From the NCBI RefSeq assembly GCF_012910905.1, contig NZ_WTVN01000041.1:1-32626 (forward strand): a DNA stretch of 32,626 nt, given 5' to 3'. The translations under genes were made by a program, and so were the position numbers. This DNA is from Aromatoleum toluvorans (lineage in GTDB: Bacteria; Pseudomonadota; Gammaproteobacteria; Burkholderiales; Rhodocyclaceae). The first letter of the stretch is position 1. Every line of letters starts with the position of its first letter. Below the pieces are notes generated by a model, which saw nothing but the letters and a program-made list of their open reading frames with translations, had not been told where the DNA came from and made no database searches. Positions 1-9,465 of the stretch are shown here, piece by piece.

Positions 1-19
1 AGATGTGTATAAGAGACAG
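1..19 (+). other. Tn5/Nextera mosaic-end adapter (artefact)
   Basis: The first 19 bases read AGATGTGTATAAGAGACAG, which is the transposase mosaic-end sequence used in Nextera sequencing libraries. It is not genomic. It supplies a false ATG and five extra codons in frame with the truncated flaG that follows, so genomic sequence should be taken to begin at base 20. Confidence 0.95.
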
Positions 20-230
20 GATTCAGGCCGTGGCCGAAGTGCAAAAAGTGCTGGAACCCGTGGCACAGAACCTGCGTTTCTCGATCGATGAAGACACCGG
101 ACGTACACTGGTAAAACTCGTCGATTCGACCACCGACGAGGTCATCCGCCAGATTCCGTCCGAAGAGGTGCTGGCAATTTCCAAGGCGCTCGACCGCCTT
201 CAGGGCCTGCTGATCCAGCAGAAAGCCTAG
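20..230 (+). CDS. flaG: FlaG family flagellar protein, 5'-truncated
   Basis: This is the C-terminal part of a FlaG protein; about 70 genomic codons remain and the start is lost at the contig edge. The conserved FlaG core is visible: LRFSIDEDTGRTLVKLVD, then EVIRQIPSEEVLAI and a short helix ending in LLIQQKA. FlaG proteins are small and usually sit between flagellin and fliD. In Pseudomonas-type polar flagella they influence filament length, but their biochemical role is unclear. fliD starts 16 bp downstream, consistent with one transcript whose promoter lies outside the window. The ATG at base 3 belongs to the adapter and is not a real start. The family call is firm; the N-terminus is unknown. 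Confidence 0.88.
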
Positions 231-246
231 CCGCGAGGAGGACATC

Positions 247-1671
247 ATGGCTTTGACCGCATCAGGACTCGGCTCCGGACTCGACATCAGCGGCATGGTG
301 TCGCAGCTGATGGCTGTCGAACGCCAACCGCTCGCGGCGCTGGCGAAGAAGGAAGCGAGCTTCCAGTCCAGGCTGTCGGCCTTCGGCCAGATCAAGAGCA
401 GCCTGGCCGCGCTGCAGACCGCGGCAAAAGCGCTTAACGACGCGACAAAGTTTTCCGCCACCAAGGCCACGGTCGGTGCCGACGCGGGCTTCACCGCTAC
501 TTCCGCCGCAGGCGCAACGACCGGCAACTACTCGGTGCTGGTCGGCAGCCTGGCGGCAACGCAGCGCGTGGCCAGCAACGCGACCGTGCAGTTCGTGCCC
601 GCCGACGGCAGCGTCACGCCGCAAACCCTGGACATCCGTTTCGGCAAGATGATCAACGGCGCCTTCGTGGCCGGCGAAACCGTCAACGGCACATTTACCG
701 CCGGGGCGGGCACCACGAAAACGCTGAGCTTCACGGGCAAGACGATCGAGGAACTGCGCGACGCGATCAACGCCGCAGACCTCGGCGTCTCCGCCAACCT
801 GGTCAACAACGGCACCGCGAAACAGCTGGTGATCACCGGCAAGAACACCGGCGCCGACCAAGCGTTCAGCATCGGCGGCAGCGTCGGCTTGAGTTACGAT
901 CCGGCGACACCGGCGGGCTCGCCGACCACCACCCGGATACAGTCTTCGCAGGATGCGGCATTTACGGTCGACGGCCTCGCCATCACGCGCAGCAGCAATA
1001 CCATCAGCGATGTCATCAGCGGCGTCACCCTGACCCTGACGAAACCGACCACGACGGCGGCCAGCCTCGCCGTCGCGACCGACAAGAGCGGCGCGCGCAG
1101 CGCCATCGACGCCTTCGTCAAGGCCTACAACGACACGCAGACCACGCTCAGGAATCTGACCAATTACAACGCCGAAAAGAAGGCGGCGTCCGCACTGACC
1201 GGTGACTCCACCGCACGCAGCGTTCAGAGCCAGGTGCGCAGCATGACCGGCGGCACCCTTGCCGGCCTGGGCAACATCAGCCGCCTCTCCGACATCGGCA
1301 TCACCTTCCAGACCGACGGCAAGCTCGCCGTCGACAGCGCCAAGCTGGACGCGGCGCTACAGGACCCGACGCGCAACGTGGGCGCCTTCTTCAGCGGTGC
1401 GGGCAGCGTGAAAGGCCTTGCCGCCACGATCTCCGACGGCCTCGACAACTTCCTCGCCAGCGACGGCCTGCTGGCCGGGCGCACCGACGGCATCAACGCC
1501 TCGATCAAGTCGATCGGCAAACAGCGGGAAGCCTTCGAAGCGCGGCTCGAAGGCATCCAGAAACGCTACACGGCGCAATTCACGGCGCTCGACTCGATGG
1601 TGGCGAGCATGACGCAAACGAGCAACTATCTCACGCAGCAACTCGCGAACCTGCCCAAGATTGGCGCCTAA
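247..1671 (+). CDS. fliD: Flagellar filament cap protein FliD (HAP2)
   Basis: FliD forms the cap at the filament tip and promotes folding and insertion of exported flagellin. The 474-residue protein begins with the diagnostic N-terminus of the family (LGSGLDISGMVSQLMAVERQ, about residues 7-26). It has a variable centre and ends in a helical region (about 415-474) typical of the D0/D1 coiled-coil legs. The start is well supported: a GAGGAGG ribosome site lies at 235-241 just before ATG 247. It lies between flaG and fliS, the usual late-gene order. Alanine, threonine and glycine dominate the centre, as expected for the surface-exposed D2/D3 region. No frameshift or truncation is seen. A closer subtype cannot be given because the exposed domain is poorly conserved. 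Confidence 0.96.
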   Translation: MALTASGLGSGLDISGMVSQLMAVERQPLAALAKKEASFQSRLSAFGQIKSSLAALQTAAKALNDATKFSATKATVGADAGFTATSAAGATTGNYSVLVGSLAATQRVASNATVQFVPADGSVTPQTLDIRFGKMINGAFVAGETVNGTFTAGAGTTKTLSFTGKTIEELRDAINAADLGVSANLVNNGTAKQLVITGKNTGADQAFSIGGSVGLSYDPATPAGSPTTTRIQSSQDAAFTVDGLAITRSSNTISDVISGVTLTLTKPTTTAASLAVATDKSGARSAIDAFVKAYNDTQTTLRNLTNYNAEKKAASALTGDSTARSVQSQVRSMTGGTLAGLGNISRLSDIGITFQTDGKLAVDSAKLDAALQDPTRNVGAFFSGAGSVKGLAATISDGLDNFLASDGLLAGRTDGINASIKSIGKQREAFEARLEGIQKRYTAQFTALDSMVASMTQTSNYLTQQLANLPKIGA

Positions 1672-1686
1672 CCCCGGAGCAACGCA

Positions 1687-2103
1687 ATGTTCGGCTCATC
1701 ATCCAACCGCGCATCGGCCTATGCCAAAGTCGGCGTCGAAACCGGCGTGAGCACAGCCGATCCGCACAAGCTGATCCTGATGCTTTTCGACGGCGCGATT
1801 CTTTCGATCGCCACTGCGGCAGCAGCAATGGAACGGAACGATATCTCGACCAAGGGTCAGGCCATTTCCAAGACCATCGAGATCGTCATCAACGGCCTCA
1901 AGGCGAGCCTCGACCTCAATGCGGGAGGCGAACTCGCCTCACGTCTATCGGCCCTGTACGACTATATGACCGAGCGGCTGCTCTACGCCAACCTGCACAA
2001 CAGCCGCCCCGCCCTCGACGAAGTCCGCGGGCTGCTGGAAACCCTGCGCGAAGCGTGGGCCGGGATTGCCCCCGGCGCCACGGCGGCGAACGTCGCGGCC
2101 TGA
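1687..2103 (+). CDS. fliS: Flagellin export chaperone FliS
   Basis: FliS binds the C-terminal helix of newly made flagellin in the cytoplasm, prevents polymerisation there and delivers it to the export gate. The 138-residue protein shows the family signature: a Tyr-containing N-terminus (SAYAKVGVETGVSTADPHKL), then LILMLFDGAI, a second helix with GQAISKTIEIVINGL and a third with LYDYMTERLLYAN. Length fits the family (about 125-140). ATG 1687 is preceded by a GGAG-like site 15 bp after the fliD stop. fliT follows directly, so cap protein, flagellin chaperone and cap chaperone are co-expressed. Nothing unusual is seen in the sequence. Confidence 0.95.
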   Translation: MFGSSSNRASAYAKVGVETGVSTADPHKLILMLFDGAILSIATAAAAMERNDISTKGQAISKTIEIVINGLKASLDLNAGGELASRLSALYDYMTERLLYANLHNSRPALDEVRGLLETLREAWAGIAPGATAANVAA

Positions 2104-2113
2104 GGACAACGCC

Positions 2114-2443
2114 ATGTCGCCGCTCGCCCTGTATGAATCGATGAGTACCGTCTCGGCGGCGATGGTCGAGGCGGCGCGGGCGAACGACTGGGATCGCCTC
2201 GTCACGCTGGAACGCGAGATGGCCGCGTTGCGCGACGAGATCATGCGTACCACAGGCGCGGCAAATGAGGCCCTAGGCACCGACGAGGCGGCGCGCAAGG
2301 CGAAGCTCATCGCCGCCATGCTCGAGAACGATGTCGAAATCCGCAAGCATGTCGAGCCGTGGCTCGCCAGCGTGCGAAAACTGCTGTCCGGTGCGGCCCG
2401 CGACCGCGCCGTGCGCGCCGCTTACGGCGCATTCGGTCCCTGA
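2114..2443 (+). CDS. fliT: FliT-like flagellar chaperone
   Basis: This 109-residue, all-helical small protein occupies the fliT position directly after fliS. FliT proteins are cytoplasmic chaperones for FliD, and in enterics also bind FlhDC. The sequence is charged and helical (MVEAARANDWDRLVTLEREM, later LIAAMLENDVEIRKHVEPWL), matching the weakly conserved family pattern of a W-rich first helix and a DxxIR(K) helix near the C-terminus. An in-frame ATG at 2066 lies inside fliS; ATG 2114 is preferred because TGAGGA, overlapping the fliS stop, provides a ribosome site at 2101-2106. The identification rests on position plus a short motif, so it is less certain than for fliS. Confidence 0.82.
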   Translation: MSPLALYESMSTVSAAMVEAARANDWDRLVTLEREMAALRDEIMRTTGAANEALGTDEAARKAKLIAAMLENDVEIRKHVEPWLASVRKLLSGAARDRAVRAAYGAFGP

Positions 2444-2490
2444 GGATCTGACCGGCCTCCGGACGGTCTCAAGACACAGGAGCGCACACG

Positions 2491-3645
2491 ATGATCCCCT
2501 CCGATCTCGCCGCCCGCCTGCGTCTGCTTACCGAGGCGAGCCTCTTCGACAGCGAGCCGCCGCTCACGGGCCTGACGCGCGGCCGCGAGTTGCAGGCGCG
2601 CCTGCCCGAGCTTGCGCCCGGTGAGCGCTTCGTTGCGACGATCGACCGGCAGTTGCCCGATGGCACTTTCAGGGCCATCGTCGCAGGGCGCGATTACACG
2701 CTGGCGCTCAACCAGTCGGCAAAGTCGGGCGACACGCTCGAGCTGATCGTCACCGACAGCACGCCGAAGGCGGTCTTCGCGCAGCTCGCGGAACCGCTGC
2801 TTGCCGGGAACGAGGGGGCGCGCCCCGCGCTCAGCGCAACCGGGCGGCTGATCGGTTTCCTGCTCACCGGCCAGCCGACGCCCCAGGCGGCAACGCTCGC
2901 CGGCGGCAAACCCATCATCGCGGCACCGCCGGCAAACGATGCCGCCGCGACGCTCGCTCCGGCGCTGCGACAGACCCTGTCCCAGAGCGGCCTGTTCTAC
3001 GAATCGCACCAGCTGCAATGGATCTCGGGGAAACTCGATACCGCGTCCCTGTTGCAGGAGCCGCAAGGCGAACTGGCTCGCGCACCTGCCACGCCTTCGG
3101 CCAACCCGACCGACGCGGCAACGATCGCCCGCCATGCGCCCCCGATGCGTACAACGGGCGAATTCGCGACCACCGCGGCGCCGCAGGATGCGACGTCCGC
3201 CGTCCAGGATGCGGACACTGCGGCAAGCCCGAATCTCCCGGCGGCGGCCGGAGCGCGCGCGGCCGCAGTCCCGGAACGGCTGGCTCCCGTCGTCTATCAG
3301 CAACTCGATGCGATGGCGACGCAGAACTACGTCTGGCAGGGGCAGGTCTGGCCCGGACAGACGATGGAATGGGAAATCGAGGACCCGCAGCGTGATGACG
3401 GCTCGGATGCGGACGAGCCGGCCGCCGAATGGAAGACCACGCTCCGCCTCGCCCTGCCGCGGCTCGGCGGGGTCGAGGCGCGCCTGATCCTGACGCCGGC
3501 GGGCGTCGCCCTGCGCCTGACGGCCGACGACAACGCCACGGTGGCAGCACTGGTCAACGCCCGGGCGGCGCTCGACAGCGCGCTCGAGGCCGCCAATGTC
3601 CCGCTCGCCGGGTTCGTCGCGGAGCGCCGTGATGGCGGAACCTGA
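2491..3645 (+). CDS. FliK C-terminal-domain protein (second FliK-like protein)
   Basis: This 384-residue protein has the architecture of hook-length-control-like proteins. The N-terminal half contains a compact beta-rich segment (about 40-95, RFVATIDRQLPDGTFRAIVA onward). An Ala/Pro-rich linker covers about 200-260. The C-terminal domain (about 310-380) includes LRLALPRLGGVEARLILTPA and resembles the FliK C-terminal domain. It differs from the canonical FliK at 16218-17492, so the window encodes two such proteins. ATG 2491 follows a CAGGAG site. Its last 14 bases overlap the start of the stand-alone FlhB-domain gene, implying translational coupling. Known FliK acts with FlhB to switch export specificity; a related job is inferred, not shown. 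The true function of this paralogue is unknown to me. Confidence 0.72.
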   Translation: MIPSDLAARLRLLTEASLFDSEPPLTGLTRGRELQARLPELAPGERFVATIDRQLPDGTFRAIVAGRDYTLALNQSAKSGDTLELIVTDSTPKAVFAQLAEPLLAGNEGARPALSATGRLIGFLLTGQPTPQAATLAGGKPIIAAPPANDAAATLAPALRQTLSQSGLFYESHQLQWISGKLDTASLLQEPQGELARAPATPSANPTDAATIARHAPPMRTTGEFATTAAPQDATSAVQDADTAASPNLPAAAGARAAAVPERLAPVVYQQLDAMATQNYVWQGQVWPGQTMEWEIEDPQRDDGSDADEPAAEWKTTLRLALPRLGGVEARLILTPAGVALRLTADDNATVAALVNARAALDSALEAANVPLAGFVAERRDGGT

Positions 3646-3952
3646 CCGGGACACGAATCCGCGCGGCGAAGCGGTCGCGCTGGCCTACAGCAAGGGCGAC
3701 GCCGCACCGCGGGTGGTCGCGAAGGGCCGCGGGCTGATTGCGCGCGAGATCATCGAGCGCGCCCGCGAAGCCGGCGTGTTCGTCCATGAATCACCGGAAC
3801 TGGTTGGCCTCCTGATGCAGGTCGATCTCGACGCCCGCATTCCACCCGAACTGTACGTTGCGGTCGCCGAGTTGCTCGCGTGGATCTACCGGGTCGAACA
3901 GGGCACGCCCGCGGCAGGCGCGCGACCGCCTGCCGGGCAACCGCACCCGTAG
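3632..3952 (+). CDS. Stand-alone FlhB C-terminal (cytoplasmic) domain protein, FhlB/YlqH type
   Basis: The 106-residue product matches only the cytoplasmic export-switch domain of FlhB/YscU and has no membrane segments. Conserved FlhB_C features are AVALAY (14-19), PRVVAKGRGLIAREI, the HESPELVGLL stretch and IPPELYVAVAELLAWIYRVE at the end. Full FlhB autocleaves between N and P of NPTH. Here the aligned positions are N9-P10-R11-G12, so NP is kept but TH is replaced by RG, and only eight residues precede the site. The protein therefore resembles the fragment that cleavage of FlhB would release. ATG 3632 overlaps the FliK-like gene by 14 bp; an earlier in-frame start at 3596 lies deeper in that gene and is less likely. 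Family assignment is confident; role is inferred. Confidence 0.85.
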   Translation: MAEPDRDTNPRGEAVALAYSKGDAAPRVVAKGRGLIAREIIERAREAGVFVHESPELVGLLMQVDLDARIPPELYVAVAELLAWIYRVEQGTPAAGARPPAGQPHP

Positions 3953-4004
3953 TCGGTCGTGCTATAAACGGTGTTTTGCCCCGCCCGGCTTTGCCCCGAT
4001 TTCC

Positions 4005-4775
4005 ATGCCGCCACTCTCCGAAGCCGCGACGCGGCAGCGCCCGCTGGACCCCGAAGCCTTTGCCCGCTACGCCGTACGCGACCCGCGCGAGGTCCTTCAG
4101 CTGCTCAACACCGTGGTGGAGAAGCGCCTGCTCCTCTCGGCCTTCATCGACCACGACGAATCGTTCATCACCCTGGCGATCGCCGCCACCGACGACGGGG
4201 CGCTGATCATCGACGCCTGCCCCGATGACGCCCGCAACGCCCGGGCGGGTAACGCGGCGCAACTCGTCTGTACCACCCGCCTCGACAACGTGAAGCTGCA
4301 ATTCGCACTACAGGCGCCGGCGCGCATCACGTACGACGGCAAGCCGGCGCTGCGCGCGGCGTTCCCCGAGAGCGTGCTGCGCCTGCAGCGGCGCGAGTAT
4401 TACCGCCTGCCGACTCCGCAGACCGATCCGATTGTCTGCGTGATCACGCATGCGGCCGGCGACGGCAGGCGCCACGAGGTTCGGGTGCGCATCCTGGACA
4501 TCAGTGGCGGCGGACTCGCCATCCTCATCCCGCCGCGGGAACTCGAGTTCGTGGCCGGCGCCGAGTTCAACGACTGCGTGCTCCGGCTGCCGGACGGCGA
4601 TCCGCTGGCGGTACGCCTGAAGGTCAGGAACCTGTTCGAGGTCGAGAAGGCGAATGGAGTGAAGGTGCAGCGCGCCGGCTGCGAGTTCATCGGCCTGTCG
4701 AACCAGGCGACAGCGAGAATCCAGCGGTACATGTTCAAGCTCGAACGGGACCGGCGGATGCGCGACGAGCGCTGA
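4005..4775 (+). CDS. ycgR: YcgR-type flagellar brake, PilZ domain c-di-GMP receptor
   Basis: YcgR proteins bind cyclic di-GMP and slow or bias the flagellar motor by contacting the stator or rotor. The 256-residue protein has an N-terminal YcgR domain (about 15-120) and a C-terminal PilZ domain. Both c-di-GMP motifs are intact: R130xxxR134 within QRREYYR, and D165-I-S-G-G-G170. ATG 4005 is chosen because it opens at the family N-terminus; upstream in-frame codons are not conserved-looking. No clear Shine-Dalgarno site precedes it, which is unusual beside its neighbours. It sits 52 bp after the FlhB-domain gene. Its place in a flagellar cluster supports motor control rather than a cellulose or pilus role. 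Confidence 0.9.
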   Translation: MPPLSEAATRQRPLDPEAFARYAVRDPREVLQLLNTVVEKRLLLSAFIDHDESFITLAIAATDDGALIIDACPDDARNARAGNAAQLVCTTRLDNVKLQFALQAPARITYDGKPALRAAFPESVLRLQRREYYRLPTPQTDPIVCVITHAAGDGRRHEVRVRILDISGGGLAILIPPRELEFVAGAEFNDCVLRLPDGDPLAVRLKVRNLFEVEKANGVKVQRAGCEFIGLSNQATARIQRYMFKLERDRRMRDER

Positions 4776-4852
4776 CACCATCATTTACAGACCCTTCACG
4801 CAACCCGACGACTTCATCTCCCATACCTGTTCTCGTCCTTACTCCTTCGCAA

Positions 4853-7543
<2,691 letters not shown>

Positions 7544-7566
7544 TCCTGCGACGGCTCCGGACGCCC

Positions 7567-7890
7567 TCAGACGGGCATGTTGAGGATGTCCTGATACGCC
7601 GTGACGAGGCGGTTGCGGACCTGCACCATCTGCTGGAACGAGAGGTTGGCTTTCTGCAGGTTGACCATCACGTCCTGCAGATTCACGTTCGGATCGCCGG
7701 CGGAAAAGTCCTGCGCCATGCCGCGGGCTTCCTGCTGCGCGGCGCTCACGTCCTTGAGCGCGCCCTGCAGGACTTCGGCGAAGTCGACGCCGCCCGCGGC
7801 CTGGGTGCTGGCGGCCGCCGGCTTTGCAGCCGCCGCCTGGGCGGTGGCGCGCAGTTCGCCGATCATCTGATTGATTCCACGCGTGTCCAT
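7567..7890 (-). CDS. fliE: Flagellar hook-basal body protein FliE
   Basis: FliE joins the MS ring to the proximal rod and is among the first substrates exported. The 107-residue protein ends in the conserved FliE C-terminus (VNLQKANLSFQQMVQVRNRL then YQDILNMPV) and contains DPNVNLQDVMV. The N-terminal half is Ala/Gln-rich, as usual. ATG is at 7890. Unlike the common fliEFGHIJ order, it stands on the opposite strand to fliF, separated from it by fleSR, and has its own sigma-54 promoter. It converges with the hybrid kinase gene, leaving a 23-bp gap with no obvious terminator. Length and motifs are normal for the family. Confidence 0.95.
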   Translation of the reverse strand: MDTRGINQMIGELRATAQAAAAKPAAASTQAAGGVDFAEVLQGALKDVSAAQQEARGMAQDFSAGDPNVNLQDVMVNLQKANLSFQQMVQVRNRLVTAYQDILNMPV

Positions 7891-7936
7891 ACGCTCGACC
7901 TCGAGACCGAGTATCCGATGTGCTCAGTCTAGCAAA

Positions 7937-7950
7937 GCAATCGCCGTGCC
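7937..7950 (-). promoter_or_regulatory. Sigma-54 promoter of fliE
   Basis: On the minus strand the sequence is GGCACGGCGATTGC, with GG and GC separated by exactly 10 nt. It matches the sigma-54 consensus GGCACG-N4-TTGC at every listed position. The -12 GC lies 46 bp from the fliE ATG, leaving a short leader. A site this good next to an NtrC-type activator gene (fleR, 8062-9465) is strong evidence that fliE is FleR/sigma-54 controlled. A TTGCCGGG element at 8047-8054, about 100 bp upstream, is a possible enhancer site. Confidence 0.9.
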
Positions 7951-7979
7951 GAAAGGACGATGCTTTATCAAAATACGAC

Positions 7980-8038
7980 CGTTCGCCCTGAGCCTGTCGA
8001 AGGGCATTGGCAGGGCTTCGACAGGCTCAGCCCGAACG
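7980..8038. repeat. Long imperfect inverted repeat (REP-like), possible terminator after fleR
   Basis: Two 23-base arms (7980-8002 and 8016-8038) are reverse complements except for a central three-base GGG/CCC swap, around a 13-base loop. The core CTGAGCCTGTCGAAG resembles a dispersed palindromic repeat that I recall from many proteobacterial genomes. It lies after fleR and upstream of the fliE promoter. Read on the minus strand, the second arm is followed by GTCGTATTTTG, so it could end fleSR transcription before fliE. The terminator role is inference. Confidence 0.8.
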
Positions 8039-8061
8039 GTATTGGGTTGCCGGGTTAACAG

Positions 8062-9465
8062 CTAAACCTCATAGCCCTCGTCACGGTACTGCTGGAGCTT
8101 GTAACGCAAGGTCCGTTCCGAAATGCCGAGCTTTTCGACGGCCCGTTTGCGCGATCCGCCGACCTCGCGCAGCGTCGAGAGGATGTGCTCGCGTTCGAGG
8201 TCCTTCATGTTTGCCGGCCGGCCGACTGCCGCCGGATCAGGCCGAGGCGTGGAGGAAACGGCAACATTTTCCGCCGAAGCGGCAAAACTTGCCGGCAGCG
8301 GTGCCGTTTCGGCGCGTCGAAGCGGTTCCGTCGCAACCCAGTTCGGCAGGCACAGGTGCACCGTCTCGGCGGTGATCGTGTCGCCGGCAGCGAGAATCAG
8401 CGCGCGCTGCATCGCGTTTTCCAGCTCGCGTACATTGCCGGGCCAGGCGTGGCGCACCAGCAGCTGTTCGGCTTCCGGGCTCAGGCGGGCGTTTCGCTTG
8501 AGGCGCTCGCCGTGGCGGGCGAGGAAGTGGCGCGCGAGCGGCAGGATGTCGTCGGGGCGTTCGCGCAGCCCCGGGATCGCGAGCGGGAAGACGTTGAGGC
8601 GGTAATACAGGTCTTCGCGGAAGCGGCCGGCGGCGACTTCCCGCGCCATGTCGCGGTTGCTTGTCGCCAGCACGCGGATGTCGAGCTCGACCGGTTTCTT
8701 CCCGCCGACGCGCTCAACCTCGCGCTCCTGCAGCACGCGCAGGAGCTTGGCCTGCAGCGAGAGCGGCATTTCGGAGATCTCGTCGAGCAGGATGGTGCCG
8801 TCCTGCGCCTGCTCGAACTTGCCCGGCTGGGCCGTCTGCGCACCGGTGAAGGCGCCCTTCTCGTAACCGAAGAGCGTCGCTTCGAGCAGGTTCTCGGGAA
8901 TGGCCGCGCAGTTGATCGCGACGAAGGGCCCGGTCTGGCGCGGCGAATGGTCGTGGATGTAGCGCGCGAACACTTCCTTGCCGGTGCCCGATTCGCCGGT
9001 GAGCAGGACGGTCGCGTCGGTGCCGGCGACGCGTGCGGCGAGCGCGAGCAGGTTGCGCGTGTGCGGATCCTCGGCCACGGTGTCGTCGGCCCCCGGCGGC
9101 TGCGAGGCGTAGCGGCGCACGCTTTCGAGCAGGACATCGGATTCGAAGGGCTTCATCAGGAAGTCGCAGGCGCCACCGCGCATCGCGGCGACGGCCTTGT
9201 CGACGTCGCCGTAGGCGGTCATCAGCAGGACGGGGAGCTGCGGCAGGCGCACGCGGATCTCGCCGAGGAGCTGCAGGCCATCCATCGGCTGCATGCGCAA
9301 ATCGGTGACGACGAGGTTGAATGCCTGCCGGCCGATCTCGGCAAGGGCGGCCGGCCCGCCGTCGACGCCGGTGACGCGATGCCCGCCCATTTCGAGCGTG
9401 AAGCACACGGCATCGCGGAGTGCGTCGTCGTCCTCGACGACCAGGATGTTGATCTGTTCGATCAT
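8062..9465 (-). CDS. fleR: Sigma-54-dependent flagellar response regulator FleR (FlrC family)
   Basis: FleR/FlrC activates class III flagellar genes with sigma-54 after phosphorylation by FleS. The 467-residue protein has a receiver domain (1-120, acidic E11-D12-D13, phospho-acceptor D55, K105 in LMKP). The AAA+ domain carries Walker A GESGTGKE (157-164), the sigma-54 contact loop GAFTGA (204-209) and Walker B ILLDE (225-229). A Fis-type helix-turn-helix closes the protein (SRKRAVEKLGISERTLRYKL). All key residues are present, so it should be an active bEBP. ATG 9465 overlaps the fleS stop by 4 bp, showing tight coupling. Its probable targets here are the sigma-54 promoters of fliE, fliK, flgK and flgB. 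An alternative name is flrC. Confidence 0.94.
   Translation of the reverse strand: MIEQINILVVEDDDALRDAVCFTLEMGGHRVTGVDGGPAALAEIGRQAFNLVVTDLRMQPMDGLQLLGEIRVRLPQLPVLLMTAYGDVDKAVAAMRGGACDFLMKPFESDVLLESVRRYASQPPGADDTVAEDPHTRNLLALAARVAGTDATVLLTGESGTGKEVFARYIHDHSPRQTGPFVAINCAAIPENLLEATLFGYEKGAFTGAQTAQPGKFEQAQDGTILLDEISEMPLSLQAKLLRVLQEREVERVGGKKPVELDIRVLATSNRDMAREVAAGRFREDLYYRLNVFPLAIPGLRERPDDILPLARHFLARHGERLKRNARLSPEAEQLLVRHAWPGNVRELENAMQRALILAAGDTITAETVHLCLPNWVATEPLRRAETAPLPASFAASAENVAVSSTPRPDPAAVGRPANMKDLEREHILSTLREVGGSRKRAVEKLGISERTLRYKLQQYRDEGYEV

Noticed and set aside
3960-4004. TAAA followed by a CCGAT-like sequence before ycgR as a FliA (sigma-28) promoter
   Set aside because: The spacing and the -10 half do not fit TAAA-N15-GCCGATAA; only scattered matching bases were found.
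8280-8294. Perfect palindrome CGGCAA-N3-TTGCCG inside fleR
   Set aside because: It resembles the upstream motif but lies in the fleR coding region, in a variable linker, where such GC-rich palindromes can arise by codon use; it may deserve a place in a motif scan but is not called a site.
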